Shown here in pieces: positions 43,265 to 52,504 of a DNA stretch of 64,000 nucleotides (position 1 is the first letter of the stretch; each line of letters begins with the position of its first letter). Under the pieces are notes generated by a model. The model was not told where the DNA came from, made no database searches, and saw nothing but the letters and a program-made list of their open reading frames with translations. The position numbers were made by a program, and so were the translations under genes. The stretch comes from an uncultured Sulfitobacter sp. (GTDB taxonomy: Bacteria; Pseudomonadota; Alphaproteobacteria; Rhodobacterales; Rhodobacteraceae), in NCBI GenBank assembly GCA_947501805.1, contig CANMXJ010000009.1, forward strand, positions 72,330 to 136,329. The letters are read 5' to 3'.

Positions 43265-44233
43265 TTAATCTAAAGTGTCAGCAAGCCAATTTTCTAGTAA
43301 AAAGTGTGCAATTGCGCCTTTACGTGCGGGCAAGATACGGGGGTGATTGCCCGCAAATACCTCCATCATCTCTTCTCGCGTGATCCATAGCGCGTCTTCA
43401 ATCTCGACCGGATCAATCGAAATTTCATCACTCAACGCCTCACCCTGACAGCCAAACATTAAAGAAGACGGAAAAGCCCAAGGTTGGCTGGACAGATAGT
43501 TAACGCCCCCAACCTTGATGCCAGATTCTTCAAACACCTCGCGGCGCACGGCCGCCTCAAGTGTCTCTCCCGGCTCCACAAAGCCTGCTAACAGCGAATA
43601 CATTCCCGCAGGCCAGCCCGGCGAACGCCCCATCAGAACAGAGTTTCCATAGGTAATCAGCATGATCACAACCGGATCGGTCCGCGGAAAATGGCCCGTG
43701 TTGCATGCCGGACACTGGCGTTGCCATCCCGCCTGTCCGATGTGCGTTTTGACACCACAACTGGCGCAAAAACCGTGGCTTAGATGCCAGCCCAATATTG
43801 CTTTGCCAGTTGCCGCAAGTTCGGCATCACGCGGGTTGAGCCATGTCATGACCCGGCGCAATTCGGCAAATACCATATCATCAGGCAAGGCTGGGTGATG
43901 CTGCTCGCTTGGGTCCAGAAAGACGCCGAGGTTGGCCTCGTCAAACGCATCTGGATCCCAATCGGATATATCAAAGGCAAATCGTGCGGCTCCGTCTTCT
44001 CGCCCCAACAAGATCGGCTCTTCCTTGGCTTCGGCCAGAACCGGATGATCCATAGGCAAGCGCGCCAGAGATGCCGGACGGTCCGGACTGATCAGCGGCT
44101 TTCCACGCCAGAACAGAATTGCCCGGCTGTCCGCTGCTGCCCGCGCAAACCGCACCACTGCGGGATTACTGCGGATATCGCCCGCCCGATCAAGGCCGGA
44201 GCCGCCGAATGTTACCGTCTCTGCATAGCGCAT
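43265..44233 (-). CDS. nudC: NAD(+)/NADH diphosphatase NudC
   Basis: Predicted 322 aa. It hydrolyses NAD(H) to NMN(H) and AMP and can remove NAD caps from RNA. The zinc ribbon is CASCGVKTHIGQAGWQRQCPACN, and the Nudix box is GFVEPGETLEAAVRREVFEESGI, followed by SQPWAFPSSLMFGC (SQPWPFPxS motif of NudC). The ATG at 44233 has GGGAAAGGG upstream. Confidence 0.93.
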   Translation of the reverse strand: MRYAETVTFGGSGLDRAGDIRSNPAVVRFARAAADSRAILFWRGKPLISPDRPASLARLPMDHPVLAEAKEEPILLGREDGAARFAFDISDWDPDAFDEANLGVFLDPSEQHHPALPDDMVFAELRRVMTWLNPRDAELAATGKAILGWHLSHGFCASCGVKTHIGQAGWQRQCPACNTGHFPRTDPVVIMLITYGNSVLMGRSPGWPAGMYSLLAGFVEPGETLEAAVRREVFEESGIKVGGVNYLSSQPWAFPSSLMFGCQGEALSDEISIDPVEIEDALWITREEMMEVFAGNHPRILPARKGAIAHFLLENWLADTLD

Positions 44234-44512
44234 ATGCTGCCCTTTCCCGCAAATCTGTCCTACACCCTTTGTGTGGCATCTGGCGCAAGGGTACAATCCG
44301 GCCAATGGTCTGCGGCTTGGAATTTTCCAAGCTTTGGCGTTACCTTAAAGGATTGGAGTTGCGTAAGCGCCATAATAAGGCATCTGTTATTGCCAACGGG
44401 CCGCATTCACTGCCTTGCGTACAAAACACTTGGGCGGAGATAACAATTATGCACGATTATGCCTATTTCGTGATACTTGCACTCAACTCCCTGGCGTCCT
44501 ATATCCTCGATT

Positions 44513-44605
44513 GAGAGGTTGGTTCGGGCAAGTGCCTCGCCAACCCGGTCAGAGCCGGAAGGCAGCAGCCGTAACGAGTCCCACTTGGGTCGTTATCAAT
44601 CTCTC
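44513..44605 (+). ncRNA. ffs: Signal recognition particle (4.5S) RNA
   Basis: The conserved SRP helix 8 is present: GGTCAGAGCCGGAAGGCAGC with the GGAA tetraloop, then AGCCGTAACGAG. The terminal stem GAGAGGTTG (44513-44521) pairs with CAATCTCTC (44597-44605), giving the small bacterial SRP RNA of about 93 nt. The RNA binds Ffh to target membrane proteins. Confidence 0.93.
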
Positions 44606-44696
44606 ACCTCATCAATTTCTTACATTGAATATGATATCTGGCTTGCGCGTCCAAACAAGGCTGCCACAAATCCAGTAGTTCTCTGCGCCCTTCCGC

Positions 44697-45047
44697 CTAC
44701 AAATCTTCCCATCTGCTAAGCTTGTACTTCCGTCGGCCCCACGCATAGTAGAGCGCCATCATCGCACCAAAAAACACACCGGCAAATGCTGCGGACCCGA
44801 TTGCAACAAGAACCGGGACTCCGTCACCGCGCCAGGAAATGAACCACATCATCACTCCCCAGACCGGCCCGAACCACAGCGTATATCCCAACAGCACCCG
44901 CCAGAACGGCGCATAATGCGGCGGGCGCACCAGCCAGCCCAGTCGCCGCTGTACCTTGAGGATCGGCGGCGCAACATTGCTACCCCACATTTTGGTGCGC
45001 GCAAGTTCGTCCATCGCCGCGTCGAATTTGCGCTCGTGTTCGCTCAT
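44697..45047 (-). CDS. Small membrane protein (DUF6404-like)
   Basis: Predicted 116 aa. A cytosolic N-terminus with AMDELARTKMWGSNVAPPILKVQ leads into two transmembrane helices (about 58-76 and 86-105). It resembles the DUF6404 family, known only by pattern. The ATG overlaps the stop of the metallopeptidase gene (ATGA), so it is translated with it. Confidence 0.65.
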   Translation of the reverse strand: MSEHERKFDAAMDELARTKMWGSNVAPPILKVQRRLGWLVRPPHYAPFWRVLLGYTLWFGPVWGVMMWFISWRGDGVPVLVAIGSAAFAGVFFGAMMALYYAWGRRKYKLSRWEDL

Positions 45048-45892
45048 AGTTGCCGCGCTGCAAAGGTGTCGCACTGCCCGACAGCACCGCTTTCAAATCC
45101 GCGCGCAAACCAGCGGGCGCGCTGCTCCGATGTGCCATGTGTGAAAGTATGCGGTTGCGGTACACGTCCTGCCTGCCGCTGCAAATGGTCATCCCCGATC
45201 TTGCGCGCGGCATTCAACGCTTCCTGCAGATCGCCCCGTTCCATAAGACCCTGAACGTTCTTGGCCCAAATTCCGGACAAACAATCCGCCATCAGTTCCA
45301 GCCGCACAGTCAGCGCGTTCGCCTCTGGCTTGTTGGCCCTTTGCCGGGCCGCGTTGACCTTTGGTAAAATGCCCAACTCGTTCTGGACATGATGCGCAAC
45401 CTCATGCGCAATCACGTAAGCAGCTGCAAAATCACCGCCCGCGCCCATACGCTCGCTGAGCAAATTAAAGAAACCTGTATCAAGATACGCCTTACTGTCC
45501 GCCGGACAATAAAACGGTCCCGTCGCCCCCGATGCTCCACCACAAGGGCTTTGTGTGACGTTCGAAAAGACGACCAGTTGCGGTGGTGAATACGTACGGT
45601 CCAACTGCTCCGCAAAGATTTTCGCCCAGACGTCCTCGGTTGTGGCGAGAACCTGTGCAGAAAACTGCGTGGCGCGTGCATCCGCTTCTGAAACAGGTCC
45701 GTTTTGCTGGACTTGCGTCTGCGCGCCCCCTTGCAGCAACGGGGTGACATCCATCCCGGTGAAGTATCCGATTGCAAGCACGGCCAGCACTCCCACAACC
45801 CCGAGACCACCTGCTTTTCCGCCGGATCTGCGGCGAGAACCGCCACCGCGCACCTCAACATTTTTGCTTCGTCTAATGCCCCTGAGCCGCAT
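45044..45892 (-). CDS. ypfJ: Neutral zinc metallopeptidase (YpfJ/KPN_02809 family)
   Basis: Predicted 282 aa. An N-terminal basic segment (RRRSGGKAGG) precedes one transmembrane helix (about 29-45). The zinc motif HEVAHHVQ is in AYVIAHEVAHHVQNELG, with the third ligand likely in MADCLSGIWAKN. A periplasmic peptidase of unknown target. First gene of the two-gene unit with the DUF6404-like gene. Confidence 0.85.
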   Translation of the reverse strand: MRLRGIRRSKNVEVRGGGSRRRSGGKAGGLGVVGVLAVLAIGYFTGMDVTPLLQGGAQTQVQQNGPVSEADARATQFSAQVLATTEDVWAKIFAEQLDRTYSPPQLVVFSNVTQSPCGGASGATGPFYCPADSKAYLDTGFFNLLSERMGAGGDFAAAYVIAHEVAHHVQNELGILPKVNAARQRANKPEANALTVRLELMADCLSGIWAKNVQGLMERGDLQEALNAARKIGDDHLQRQAGRVPQPHTFTHGTSEQRARWFARGFESGAVGQCDTFAARQL

Positions 45893-46135
45893 CCCATGTC
45901 CTTTACGTTTTGTCCTATTGTCAGCCGAACGCGCATTCCCTACAATAGGTTAATAGATCGCAACAAACAAAACGACAAAAGACAGTCACACGGGCGCAGC
46001 TTTTCTTGCTGTATTGGCCGTTAGCCCTGATCCTTTATCTCGACTGTCGCGCTCTGTACGCTCCGGGGACGGTTTACGCCCGCCGACTTGACGCATACCT
46101 TGTTACAGCAACGCGAATCCCCGTCAGGAGCCTTC

Positions 46136-47881
46136 ATGTCCGAGACCACCGCCTACCGCGTATTGGCCCGCAAATACCGGCCCGAGACCTTTGTCGATCT
46201 GGTCGGACAAGATGCAATGGTGCGCACGCTGCGCAATGCATTCGAGGCGGATAGAATCGCGCAAGCCTTTGTCATGACGGGTATCCGGGGCACCGGAAAA
46301 ACCACCACCGCGCGGATCATTGCAAAAGGGATGAACTGTATAGGTCCGGACGGCACCAGTGGCCCCACAACCGATCCCTGCGGCGTGTGTGAACATTGCA
46401 CGGCGATTATGGAGGGGCGGCACGTTGATGTGATGGAGATGGATGCGGCCTCAAACACCGGTGTCGCCAACATCCGCGAGATCATTGATTCCGTTCATTA
46501 CCGCGCCGCCTCGGCCCGCTACAAAGTCTATATCATTGACGAAGTGCACATGCTGTCCACAGGTGCATTCAATGCCCTTCTGAAAACGCTGGAAGAGCCG
46601 CCCGAACACGTCAAATTCATCTTTGCCACCACGGAAATCCGCAAAGTTCCGGTAACGGTCCTGTCGCGCTGCCAACGCTTTGATCTGCGCCGCATTGAAC
46701 CCGAAGTGATGATCGCCCTGATGCGCAAGATCGCTACGGCGGAAGGCGCTGAAATCGCTGATGATGCGCTCGCCCTGATCACCCGCGCCGCTGAAGGTTC
46801 GGTGCGCGACGCGACGTCTCTGCTGGATCAAGCCATCAGCCACGGCGCTGGTGAAACCACCGCTGATCAAGTCCGCGCAATGCTGGGCCTCGCAGATCGT
46901 GGCCGCGTGCTCGACCTCTTCGACATGATCCTGCGCGGGGATGCGGCGGGGGCATTGACCGAACTCAGCGGCCAATACGCCGACGGTGCGGACCCGATGG
47001 CCGTGCTGCGCGATCTGGCCGAGATCACCCATTGGGTATCGGTCGTGAAGATCACGCCGGAAGCCGCTGAAGATCCCACCATCTCACCCGAAGAACGCAG
47101 CCGTGGTATGCAGATGGCAACCGACTTGCCGATGCGCGTGCTAACTCGTCTGTGGCAAATGCTGCTCAAGGCACTAGACGAAGTCGCCGCCGCCCCAAAT
47201 GCCATTATGGCCGCTGAGATGGCGATTATCCGGCTCACGCATGTAGCTGATCTGCCAAGCCCCGAAGAGCTGGTACGCAAGTTGCAAAACACTACGCCGC
47301 CCCCTGCCTCAGCGCCCTCGGGTGGCGGTGCCTCGGGATCATCCTCTGGCGCGCAAGCCGTTCATCAAGCGCAAACTCGCATGGCGGCAAACCCGTCATC
47401 GGGCGGACAAGTCACCGCCCTTGCGCAAGACGTTGACGCGGCGCTAGCCCGCTTTCCAACCTTCGACCATGTGGTCGAGCTCATCCGCGCCAACCGCGAT
47501 GTAAAATTGCTGGTCGAGGTCGAAACCACCCTGCGCCTCGCCGCCTACCAACCCGGCCGTATCGAATTTGTCCCCACCGAAAACGCCCCACGCGACCTTG
47601 CCCAACGCCTCGGCGCGCGCCTGCAACTGTGGACAGGCAACCGCTGGGCGGTGACAATCGTGAACGATGGCGGCGGCGAAACCATTGCCGAAGTTACGGA
47701 CGCCAAGCAAAACGAATTGATGGCCGAGGTCAAAGCGCACCCTTTGTGGCAAGCTGTGATCGCAGCCTTCCCCAAGGCCAGCATCGACAACATCCGCACC
47801 CCCGAGCAAATTGCCGCCGAAGCGGTGCAGGACGCGCTGCCAGAGGTGGAAGATGAATGGGATCCGTTCGAGGACGGTTGA
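46136..47881 (+). CDS. dnaX: DNA polymerase III subunit gamma/tau
   Basis: Predicted 581 aa, a full tau. It is the clamp-loader motor subunit. RKYRPETFVDLVGQDAMVRTL opens the AAA+ domain; Walker A GIRGTGKTTTARIIAKG, a zinc module (CGVCEHC), Walker B IIDEVHMLS, and SRC in TVLSRCQRFDLR. A Gly/Ser/Pro linker at about 400-450 leads to the tau C-terminal polymerase-binding domain. No A-rich slippery site for a frameshifted gamma is visible. AGGAG precedes the ATG. It starts the dnaX-ybaB-recR operon. Confidence 0.95.
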   Translation: MSETTAYRVLARKYRPETFVDLVGQDAMVRTLRNAFEADRIAQAFVMTGIRGTGKTTTARIIAKGMNCIGPDGTSGPTTDPCGVCEHCTAIMEGRHVDVMEMDAASNTGVANIREIIDSVHYRAASARYKVYIIDEVHMLSTGAFNALLKTLEEPPEHVKFIFATTEIRKVPVTVLSRCQRFDLRRIEPEVMIALMRKIATAEGAEIADDALALITRAAEGSVRDATSLLDQAISHGAGETTADQVRAMLGLADRGRVLDLFDMILRGDAAGALTELSGQYADGADPMAVLRDLAEITHWVSVVKITPEAAEDPTISPEERSRGMQMATDLPMRVLTRLWQMLLKALDEVAAAPNAIMAAEMAIIRLTHVADLPSPEELVRKLQNTTPPPASAPSGGGASGSSSGAQAVHQAQTRMAANPSSGGQVTALAQDVDAALARFPTFDHVVELIRANRDVKLLVEVETTLRLAAYQPGRIEFVPTENAPRDLAQRLGARLQLWTGNRWAVTIVNDGGGETIAEVTDAKQNELMAEVKAHPLWQAVIAAFPKASIDNIRTPEQIAAEAVQDALPEVEDEWDPFEDG

Positions 47882-47932
47882 TCCGGACGCCCGACGACCG
47901 CATATAGAGTTAAATCAGACAAGGAGAGAGCA

Positions 47933-48277
47933 ATGCTCAAAGGACTAGGCGCGCTGGGTGACATGGCCGGAATGATGAAAAAGGCGCAGGAGATGCAGGG
48001 CAAAATGGCCCAGATGCAAGACGACATGGCCAACATCATGGTCACCGGCGAAAGCGGTGCGGGATTGGTCAAAGCAACCTGTACGGCCAAGGGCGAACTC
48101 AAAGGTCTCGACATTGATCCCTCGATCTTTAACGGCGACGAAAAAGAAGTTGTCGAAGACCTGATCCTTGCCGCGATCAGAGATGCCCAATCCAAAGCAG
48201 CAGATCGTGCTCAGTCCGAAATGGCAAAGCTCACCGAAGGCTTGGGCCTGCCTGCGGATATGAAGCTGCCATTTTAG
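47933..48277 (+). CDS. ybaB: YbaB/EbfC-family nucleoid-associated protein
   Basis: Predicted 114 aa. The family pattern is clear: GDMAGMMKKAQEMQGKMAQMQDDM (helical start) and VKATCTAKGELKGLDIDPSIF, VEDLILAAIRDA. It is a dimeric DNA-binding protein, normally next to dnaX and recR as here. It is 51 bases after dnaX, and paired hairpins follow. Confidence 0.95.
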   Translation: MLKGLGALGDMAGMMKKAQEMQGKMAQMQDDMANIMVTGESGAGLVKATCTAKGELKGLDIDPSIFNGDEKEVVEDLILAAIRDAQSKAADRAQSEMAKLTEGLGLPADMKLPF

Positions 48278-48345
48278 TCACAGCTTTTCTTGAAAAGCTG
48301 TGAACGGCGGGAGGCAGCGGGTTTCCTTCAAACCCGTGTTCCCGC
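48278..48345. repeat. Two tandem hairpins between ybaB and recR
   Basis: Hairpin 1 (48278-48303) has a perfect 12-bp stem TCACAGCTTTTC, loop TT, GAAAAGCTGTGA. Hairpin 2 has an inner stem CGGGTTT/AAACCCG (48318-48336) within an outer stem GCGGGA/TCCCGC (48307-48345). The order, an AT-core hairpin then a GC-clamped one, is like the pair at 17677-17725, also between two genes of one operon. Confidence 0.7.
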
Positions 48346-48394
48346 ACCCCCAAGTTGACACGCTGTCCGAGCAGCGAAATTTTTCAGGTACCTG

Positions 48395-48988
48395 TTGAGT
48401 TCAACACAAGAAATCGATGCCCTCATAGAGATGATGGCCAAACTGCCCGGGCTGGGTCCACGCTCAGCCCGGCGCGCCGTTTTGCATCTGATCCGCAAAC
48501 GCGCATTGTTGATGACCCCGCTTGCAGACCTGATGCAAACCGTAACGGCAACGGCGCGCGAATGCCTGAACTGCGGCAACGTCGGCACCGCTGATATCTG
48601 CGACATCTGCACCGCCAACAAACGTGCAAATGGCGAGATTTGCGTGGTCGAGGACGTGGCCGATCTTTGGGCAATGGAACGCTCCGGCGTGTTCAAAGGC
48701 CGCTATCACGTGCTGGGCGGTACATTGTCCGCACTCGACGCGATCGGCCCCCAAGAACTGCGCATCCCGCGCCTGATTGATCGCGTGGCAACCGAGGGCA
48801 TTACCGAAGTCATCCTTGCTCTCAACGCCACCATAGATGGTCAAACCACAGCACATTATATCGCGGACCAACTGGACGGTCAGGTCACGCTTACCTCTCT
48901 GGCGCAAGGCGTGCCAATCGGGGGGGAATTGGACTATCTGGATGACGGCACGATCACGGCAGCAATGCGCGCGCGAAAGGCACTTTAA
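48395..48988 (+). CDS. recR: Recombination mediator RecR
   Basis: Predicted 197 aa. RecR loads RecA with RecF/RecO. The HhH region ([17 protein letters not shown]), the Cys4 zinc finger ([16 protein letters not shown]) and a Toprim domain ([29 protein letters not shown]) are in order. The start is a TTG at 48395 with AGG seven bases upstream. Third gene of the dnaX operon. Confidence 0.94.
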   Translation: MSSTQEIDALIEMMAKLPGLGPRSARRAVLHLIRKRALLMTPLADLMQTVTATARECLNCGNVGTADICDICTANKRANGEICVVEDVADLWAMERSGVFKGRYHVLGGTLSALDAIGPQELRIPRLIDRVATEGITEVILALNATIDGQTTAHYIADQLDGQVTLTSLAQGVPIGGELDYLDDGTITAAMRARKAL

Positions 48989-48990
48989 GA

Positions 48991-49008
48991 AATTTCTTTC
49001 AAGAAATT
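48991..49008. repeat. Short hairpin after recR
   Basis: AATTTCTT, loop TC, AAGAAATT, starting two bases after the stop codon. It resembles the AT-core hairpins at 17677 and 48278. No T run follows; a degenerate second stem may lie at 49012-49036. Confidence 0.45.
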
Positions 49009-49116
49009 GGCCCGAAGTCTGTCAGGATTTCGCTTCTCCAAAAAATTGGCATCTAGAACCAAATGGCCGCCTGCCCCTCCCAAAGCAGACGGCCTGACCA
49101 CCGCGACGCGTCTCGT

Positions 49117-50304
49117 TCAGAGAACGATCACATCCAGCGGTGGAAACCCGTTGAACCCCACAGAGCTATACGCACTGGTGTAAGCTCCACAGTTGCAGAT
49201 CATAACACGATCGCCGTCCTGCAGCGCAAGAGGCAGGTTAATCGGGCGCTTTTCATAAAGGATATCCGCGCTGTCACAGGACGGACCTGCCAGGACACAC
49301 GGGCCTGTATCGCCACCATCATGACGGGTTACCAATTGATAGCGGATTGCTTCACCTTCAGTCTCAGCCAGACCCGAAAAACGGCCAATGTCCAGATACA
49401 CCCAGCGATGCAGATCATCCGCAGACTTGCGGGACACCAACATAACCTCGGCTGCGATATGACCCGCTTCAGCCACAAGACCACGACCCGGCTCGGCCAT
49501 CAGATGTGGCACTGCGCCAAAGCGCGCTTCGACTGCCGCAATGACGGAGGCCGCATAGCGGCGAGGAGCCTCAATGCTCTGACCATAAAACGCAGGAAAG
49601 CCACCACCAATGTTAAGCAGTTGCAACGCATGGCCAGCCTCTTGGGCCGCATGCCACAAAGGTGCAACCTGATCCAGAACGGGGTTCCAGAATTCTGCCT
49701 TGCGGGTTTGCGAGCCAACATGGAATGACAAACCATAAGCGACCAGACCAAGATCACGCGCGTGATCCAGAAGGCTCGGCAACAAAGAAGCCGCGCAGCC
49801 AAATTTGCGGCTCAACGGCCAATCCGCGAGAGAGTTTTCAACAATCAAGCGGATATAAACGCGCGCGCCGGGGGCATGCTTGGCGATTTTCTCCAGTTCG
49901 GCTTCGCTGTCCGCGGCAAACAGGGTTACGCCAACACCATGAGCAAAGGCAACGTCAGACGCACGTTTGATGGTGTTGCCAAAGGAAATATGGGCAGGCT
50001 GCGCCCCTTGATCCAAACACAACTCGATCTCGCCACGCGACGCACAATCAAAACCGGAACCCTTGCGCACAAGTGTGCGAATGATCTGCGGCTCTGGGTT
50101 TGCCTTGACCGCGTAATGAATGTGCGCACGTCCCAAACCCGCGCTCAGCGCGTCATATTGCGTAGTAACTTTGGCGCGGCTAACAACCAGCGTCGGGCGA
50201 TCAAAGTCATTTGCAGCGATATAGGCTGCGGCGGGATCTGTGTTGATATTAGCAACAAATGAAGGTTTTTCGGCGCGAAATGCGCCGGCAACTATAGCGT
50301 TCAT
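49117..50304 (-). CDS. Ornithine/lysine decarboxylase-type PLP enzyme (fold type III)
   Basis: Predicted 395 aa. The PLP lysine is in IHYAVKANPEPQII, followed by GSGFDCASRGEIELCL, HVGSQT and the GGGFPAFYG loop. The catalytic cysteine is in GPSCDSADIL and the C-terminal YTSAYSSVGFNGF fits eukaryote-like ornithine decarboxylases. It makes putrescine from ornithine, or acts on lysine or carboxynorspermidine relatives. Residues alone do not separate these. A GGAG site lies 6 bases before the ATG at 50304. Bacteria of this group use it for polyamines. Confidence 0.85.
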   Translation of the reverse strand: MNAIVAGAFRAEKPSFVANINTDPAAAYIAANDFDRPTLVVSRAKVTTQYDALSAGLGRAHIHYAVKANPEPQIIRTLVRKGSGFDCASRGEIELCLDQGAQPAHISFGNTIKRASDVAFAHGVGVTLFAADSEAELEKIAKHAPGARVYIRLIVENSLADWPLSRKFGCAASLLPSLLDHARDLGLVAYGLSFHVGSQTRKAEFWNPVLDQVAPLWHAAQEAGHALQLLNIGGGFPAFYGQSIEAPRRYAASVIAAVEARFGAVPHLMAEPGRGLVAEAGHIAAEVMLVSRKSADDLHRWVYLDIGRFSGLAETEGEAIRYQLVTRHDGGDTGPCVLAGPSCDSADILYEKRPINLPLALQDGDRVMICNCGAYTSAYSSVGFNGFPPLDVIVL

Positions 50305-50668
50305 GGTCATCTCCAAAGAGCAGGAGGGGCGGGAGCACCCCAAGTGTCATTTCAAGAGACGTTACCGTCGCTGCATAAACGCGGGTCAGTCAGAAATCCG
50401 ACCGGCCAGAGGCGCGTGCGTTGGCGTCTGTAAAACGCCATTTACGCCTGTTTGAGATTCGCACAAGTCCCAAAATGAGGTCTGATGAAAAAACCGTTCG
50501 GCAACCGCCGACGCAGCTCCACATTGCACACGTTCTGACCACTGATATTGATCTTGAGTTAACCGATCTGGCCCTTAAACAAAAATGGGCGCGAGGCTTG
50601 CACCTCGCACCCAATACATACCCATTTTACTTAAATTTTGCTGGCACCACCATGGGTGCCGAGAATGA
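50305..50668. other. Intergenic region between the decarboxylase gene and trcR
   Basis: No gene is supported in this stretch. It holds a strong terminator for trcR (50580-50612, minus strand) and a second hairpin GGCACC/GGTGCC at 50643-50660 just after the trcR stop. A short stem GGCGT/ACGCC at 50423-50439 lies in the leader region of the decarboxylase gene and may affect its expression, but this is weak. Confidence 0.45.
50580..50612 (-). terminator. Rho-independent terminator after trcR
   Basis: On the minus strand a stem GGGTGCGAGG, loop TGCAAG, CCTCGCGCCC (one G-T pair) is followed by ATTTTTG. It ends 56 bases beyond the trcR stop. Confidence 0.85.
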
Positions 50669-51436
50669 TCAGGACTTTGCGTCTTTCTCTTTTTCAGTAT
50701 CATCATCCTCTGGCAGCGAGAAGAAGCTGTCGGCATCAAGATAATTGCTCTTGTCTTCTTTTTCGTCATCCGAAGTATCATCACCGGACAGCGTAAAGGT
50801 CTCAAGCCCCTCAATTGCTGTTGGAATCTTCGGCTCCGGATCCATCCCCAGGCTCTGCTCGGTGCTGACCAGCTTGCGGCGCTCGTCGTCGGTCATAACT
50901 TCGCCCGCAGCCGCTTTCTTGGCCGCTGCCTTTTGAACGGCTGCATCCAGTTCCGACTGCTTGCACAGCCCCAACGCCACCGGATCAATCGGTTGAATGT
51001 TCGAAATGTTCCAGTGGGTGCGCTCGCGGATTGCTTGAATCGTCGGCTTGGTTGTGCCGACAAGTTTTCCGATCTGACCGTCTGTCAATTCAGGGTGGAA
51101 TTTCACCAACCACAAGATCGACGCTGGGCGGTCCTGACGCTTGGACAACGGCGTATAGCGTGGCCCGCGGCGCTTTTCCTCGCCCTGCGCAGCAGCATTG
51201 AATTTCAACTGGATTTTGTGGAGCGGATTATCTTGTGCCGCATCAATCTCTTCCTGGGTCAGCTGATTGTTGGCAATCGGGTCAAATCCCTTGACGCCAG
51301 CAGCCACATCTCCGTCCGCAATACCTTGCACTTCCAGCTCGTGCATACCGACAAAATCGGCAATCTGCTTGAAGCTAATGGTGGTATTATCAACCAGCCA
51401 AACAGCAGTCGCTTTGGCCATAATTGGTTTTGCCAT
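50669..51436 (-). CDS. trcR: Cell-cycle transcriptional regulator of the DUF1013/TrcR family
   Basis: Predicted 255 aa. The N-terminal KATAVWLVDNTTISFKQIADF, VGMHELEVQGIADGDVA, and central LVKFHPELTDGQIGKLVGTTKPTIQAIRERTHWN are the two HTH-like parts of DUF1013 proteins, conserved in alphaproteobacteria and annotated as TrcR. The C-terminal 80 residues are acidic and low complexity (DDTSDDEKEDKSN). An AAGGAG site lies close to the ATG. The gene is monocistronic with its own terminator and divergent from the RNase T2 gene, 128 bases away. Confidence 0.85.
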   Translation of the reverse strand: MAKPIMAKATAVWLVDNTTISFKQIADFVGMHELEVQGIADGDVAAGVKGFDPIANNQLTQEEIDAAQDNPLHKIQLKFNAAAQGEEKRRGPRYTPLSKRQDRPASILWLVKFHPELTDGQIGKLVGTTKPTIQAIRERTHWNISNIQPIDPVALGLCKQSELDAAVQKAAAKKAAAGEVMTDDERRKLVSTEQSLGMDPEPKIPTAIEGLETFTLSGDDTSDDEKEDKSNYLDADSFFSLPEDDDTEKEKDAKS

Positions 51437-51564
51437 GATGATCTCTCCTTGAAAACACAACTTCCCCGCCGCCTGAAAGGGCTGTCTCGGCGGGCCGAAA
51501 CGGTTTCGATTGTCGGGGAACTTGTGGAGCTTATACTGAGCGGCAGGACATAAGGAAAGACCCA

Positions 51565-52209
51565 ATGCACACGCTCTTCGCTGGCCTGATTGCCGCGTTC
51601 ATCTCCCTGAATTCCCCCGCCGTTGCCGAGGGCGAGCGCGCGGGGGCATTTGACTACTACGTTGTATCGCTGAGTTGGTCACCAAATTGGTGCCTTCGCG
51701 AAGGTGACGCCCGCAATTCTCCGCAATGCGATGCAGGCACAGGTCACGGCTGGATCCTGCATGGGCTATGGCCGCAGTTCCATCGCGGTTTCCCCTCTTT
51801 CTGCCAAACCGCCAACCGCCCGCCCTCGCGCCGGATGACATCTGAAATGGCGGACATCATGGGCACCAGCGGCCTAGCATGGCACCAATGGAAGAAACAT
51901 GGCACCTGTACCGGACTTAGTGCCGAAGATTACTACGCGCTGTCACGTGAGGCTTATGCACGAATTGTACGTCCCAACGTGTTCCGCAGATTGCAACGAA
52001 AAGTAAAACTGCCTGCGTCGGTGGTTGAAGAAGCATTCCTGAAAGCCAACCCGGATTTGGAAGCGGACAGTGTAACAATCACCTGTCGCGCTGATTTGAT
52101 TCATGAAGCGCGCATTTGCCTGTCAAAAAACCTGAATCCTGTTCCTTGTGGTCAAGATGTGGTGCACGATTGCAGAATGAAAGACGCTGTATTTGCGCCG
52201 CTGCGGTAA
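51565..52209 (+). CDS. Periplasmic RNase T2
   Basis: Predicted 214 aa with a signal peptide (about residues 1-21). The first catalytic block is HGLWPQF (His66), and the second WHQWKKHGTC (106-115) carries His112 and Lys111, but Gln108 stands where most family members have Glu (HEW). Four or more Cys fit disulfides. The enzyme cleaves RNA via 2-prime,3-prime cyclic phosphate in the periplasm for nutrient scavenging. The Gln may lower activity. It is followed by an inverted-repeat element. Confidence 0.88.
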   Translation: MHTLFAGLIAAFISLNSPAVAEGERAGAFDYYVVSLSWSPNWCLREGDARNSPQCDAGTGHGWILHGLWPQFHRGFPSFCQTANRPPSRRMTSEMADIMGTSGLAWHQWKKHGTCTGLSAEDYYALSREAYARIVRPNVFRRLQRKVKLPASVVEEAFLKANPDLEADSVTITCRADLIHEARICLSKNLNPVPCGQDVVHDCRMKDAVFAPLR

Positions 52210-52235
52210 CCGAAGATGGTCGGCACGAATTAGAG

Positions 52236-52413
52236 AGTGCGGACGATATTTAAGGCCAAAAAGAGGAGAGACGTCCATCTCCCCCCTTCTCAAAAAAGCT
52301 GACGCTCTCTTCTTGGCGCGGTCATCGGCTTCGCAGCCTGTACCGCTTGAGCAAAATCGCAGACCTAAGTTAACAAATCGTTTCTCTTTTTGGCCTTAAA
52401 TATCGTCCGCACT
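52236..52413. repeat. 178-bp element bounded by perfect 30-bp inverted repeats
   Basis: The arm at 52236-52265 (starting AGTGCGGACGATATTTAAGG) is repeated exactly in inverted orientation at 52384-52413, with 118 bases between. The inside has its own hairpin at about 52319-52345 (CGGT...GGCT-tcgc-AGCC...ACCG) and no open frame of note. No target-site duplication is visible outside the arms. It lies between convergent RNase T2 and quinone reductase genes. It may be a MITE-like insertion or a structured terminator. Confidence 0.85.
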
Positions 52414-52504
52414 TTCCGTACATGCGACATCAAAGTTCAGCACTTCCGTAACACCGTAGACCAATCCAAAAAATCGCGTCGCAGGCCTGCCTGCGTCCTT
52501 TGGA

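Noticed and set aside
46136..47881. Programmed frameshift in dnaX giving gamma
   Set aside because: No A-rich slippery heptamer with a downstream hairpin is visible; the frame is continuous for a full tau.
50390..50614. 74-aa minus-strand frame between trcR and the decarboxylase gene
   Set aside because: It crosses the trcR terminator hairpin, lacks a ribosome site, and shows no motif.
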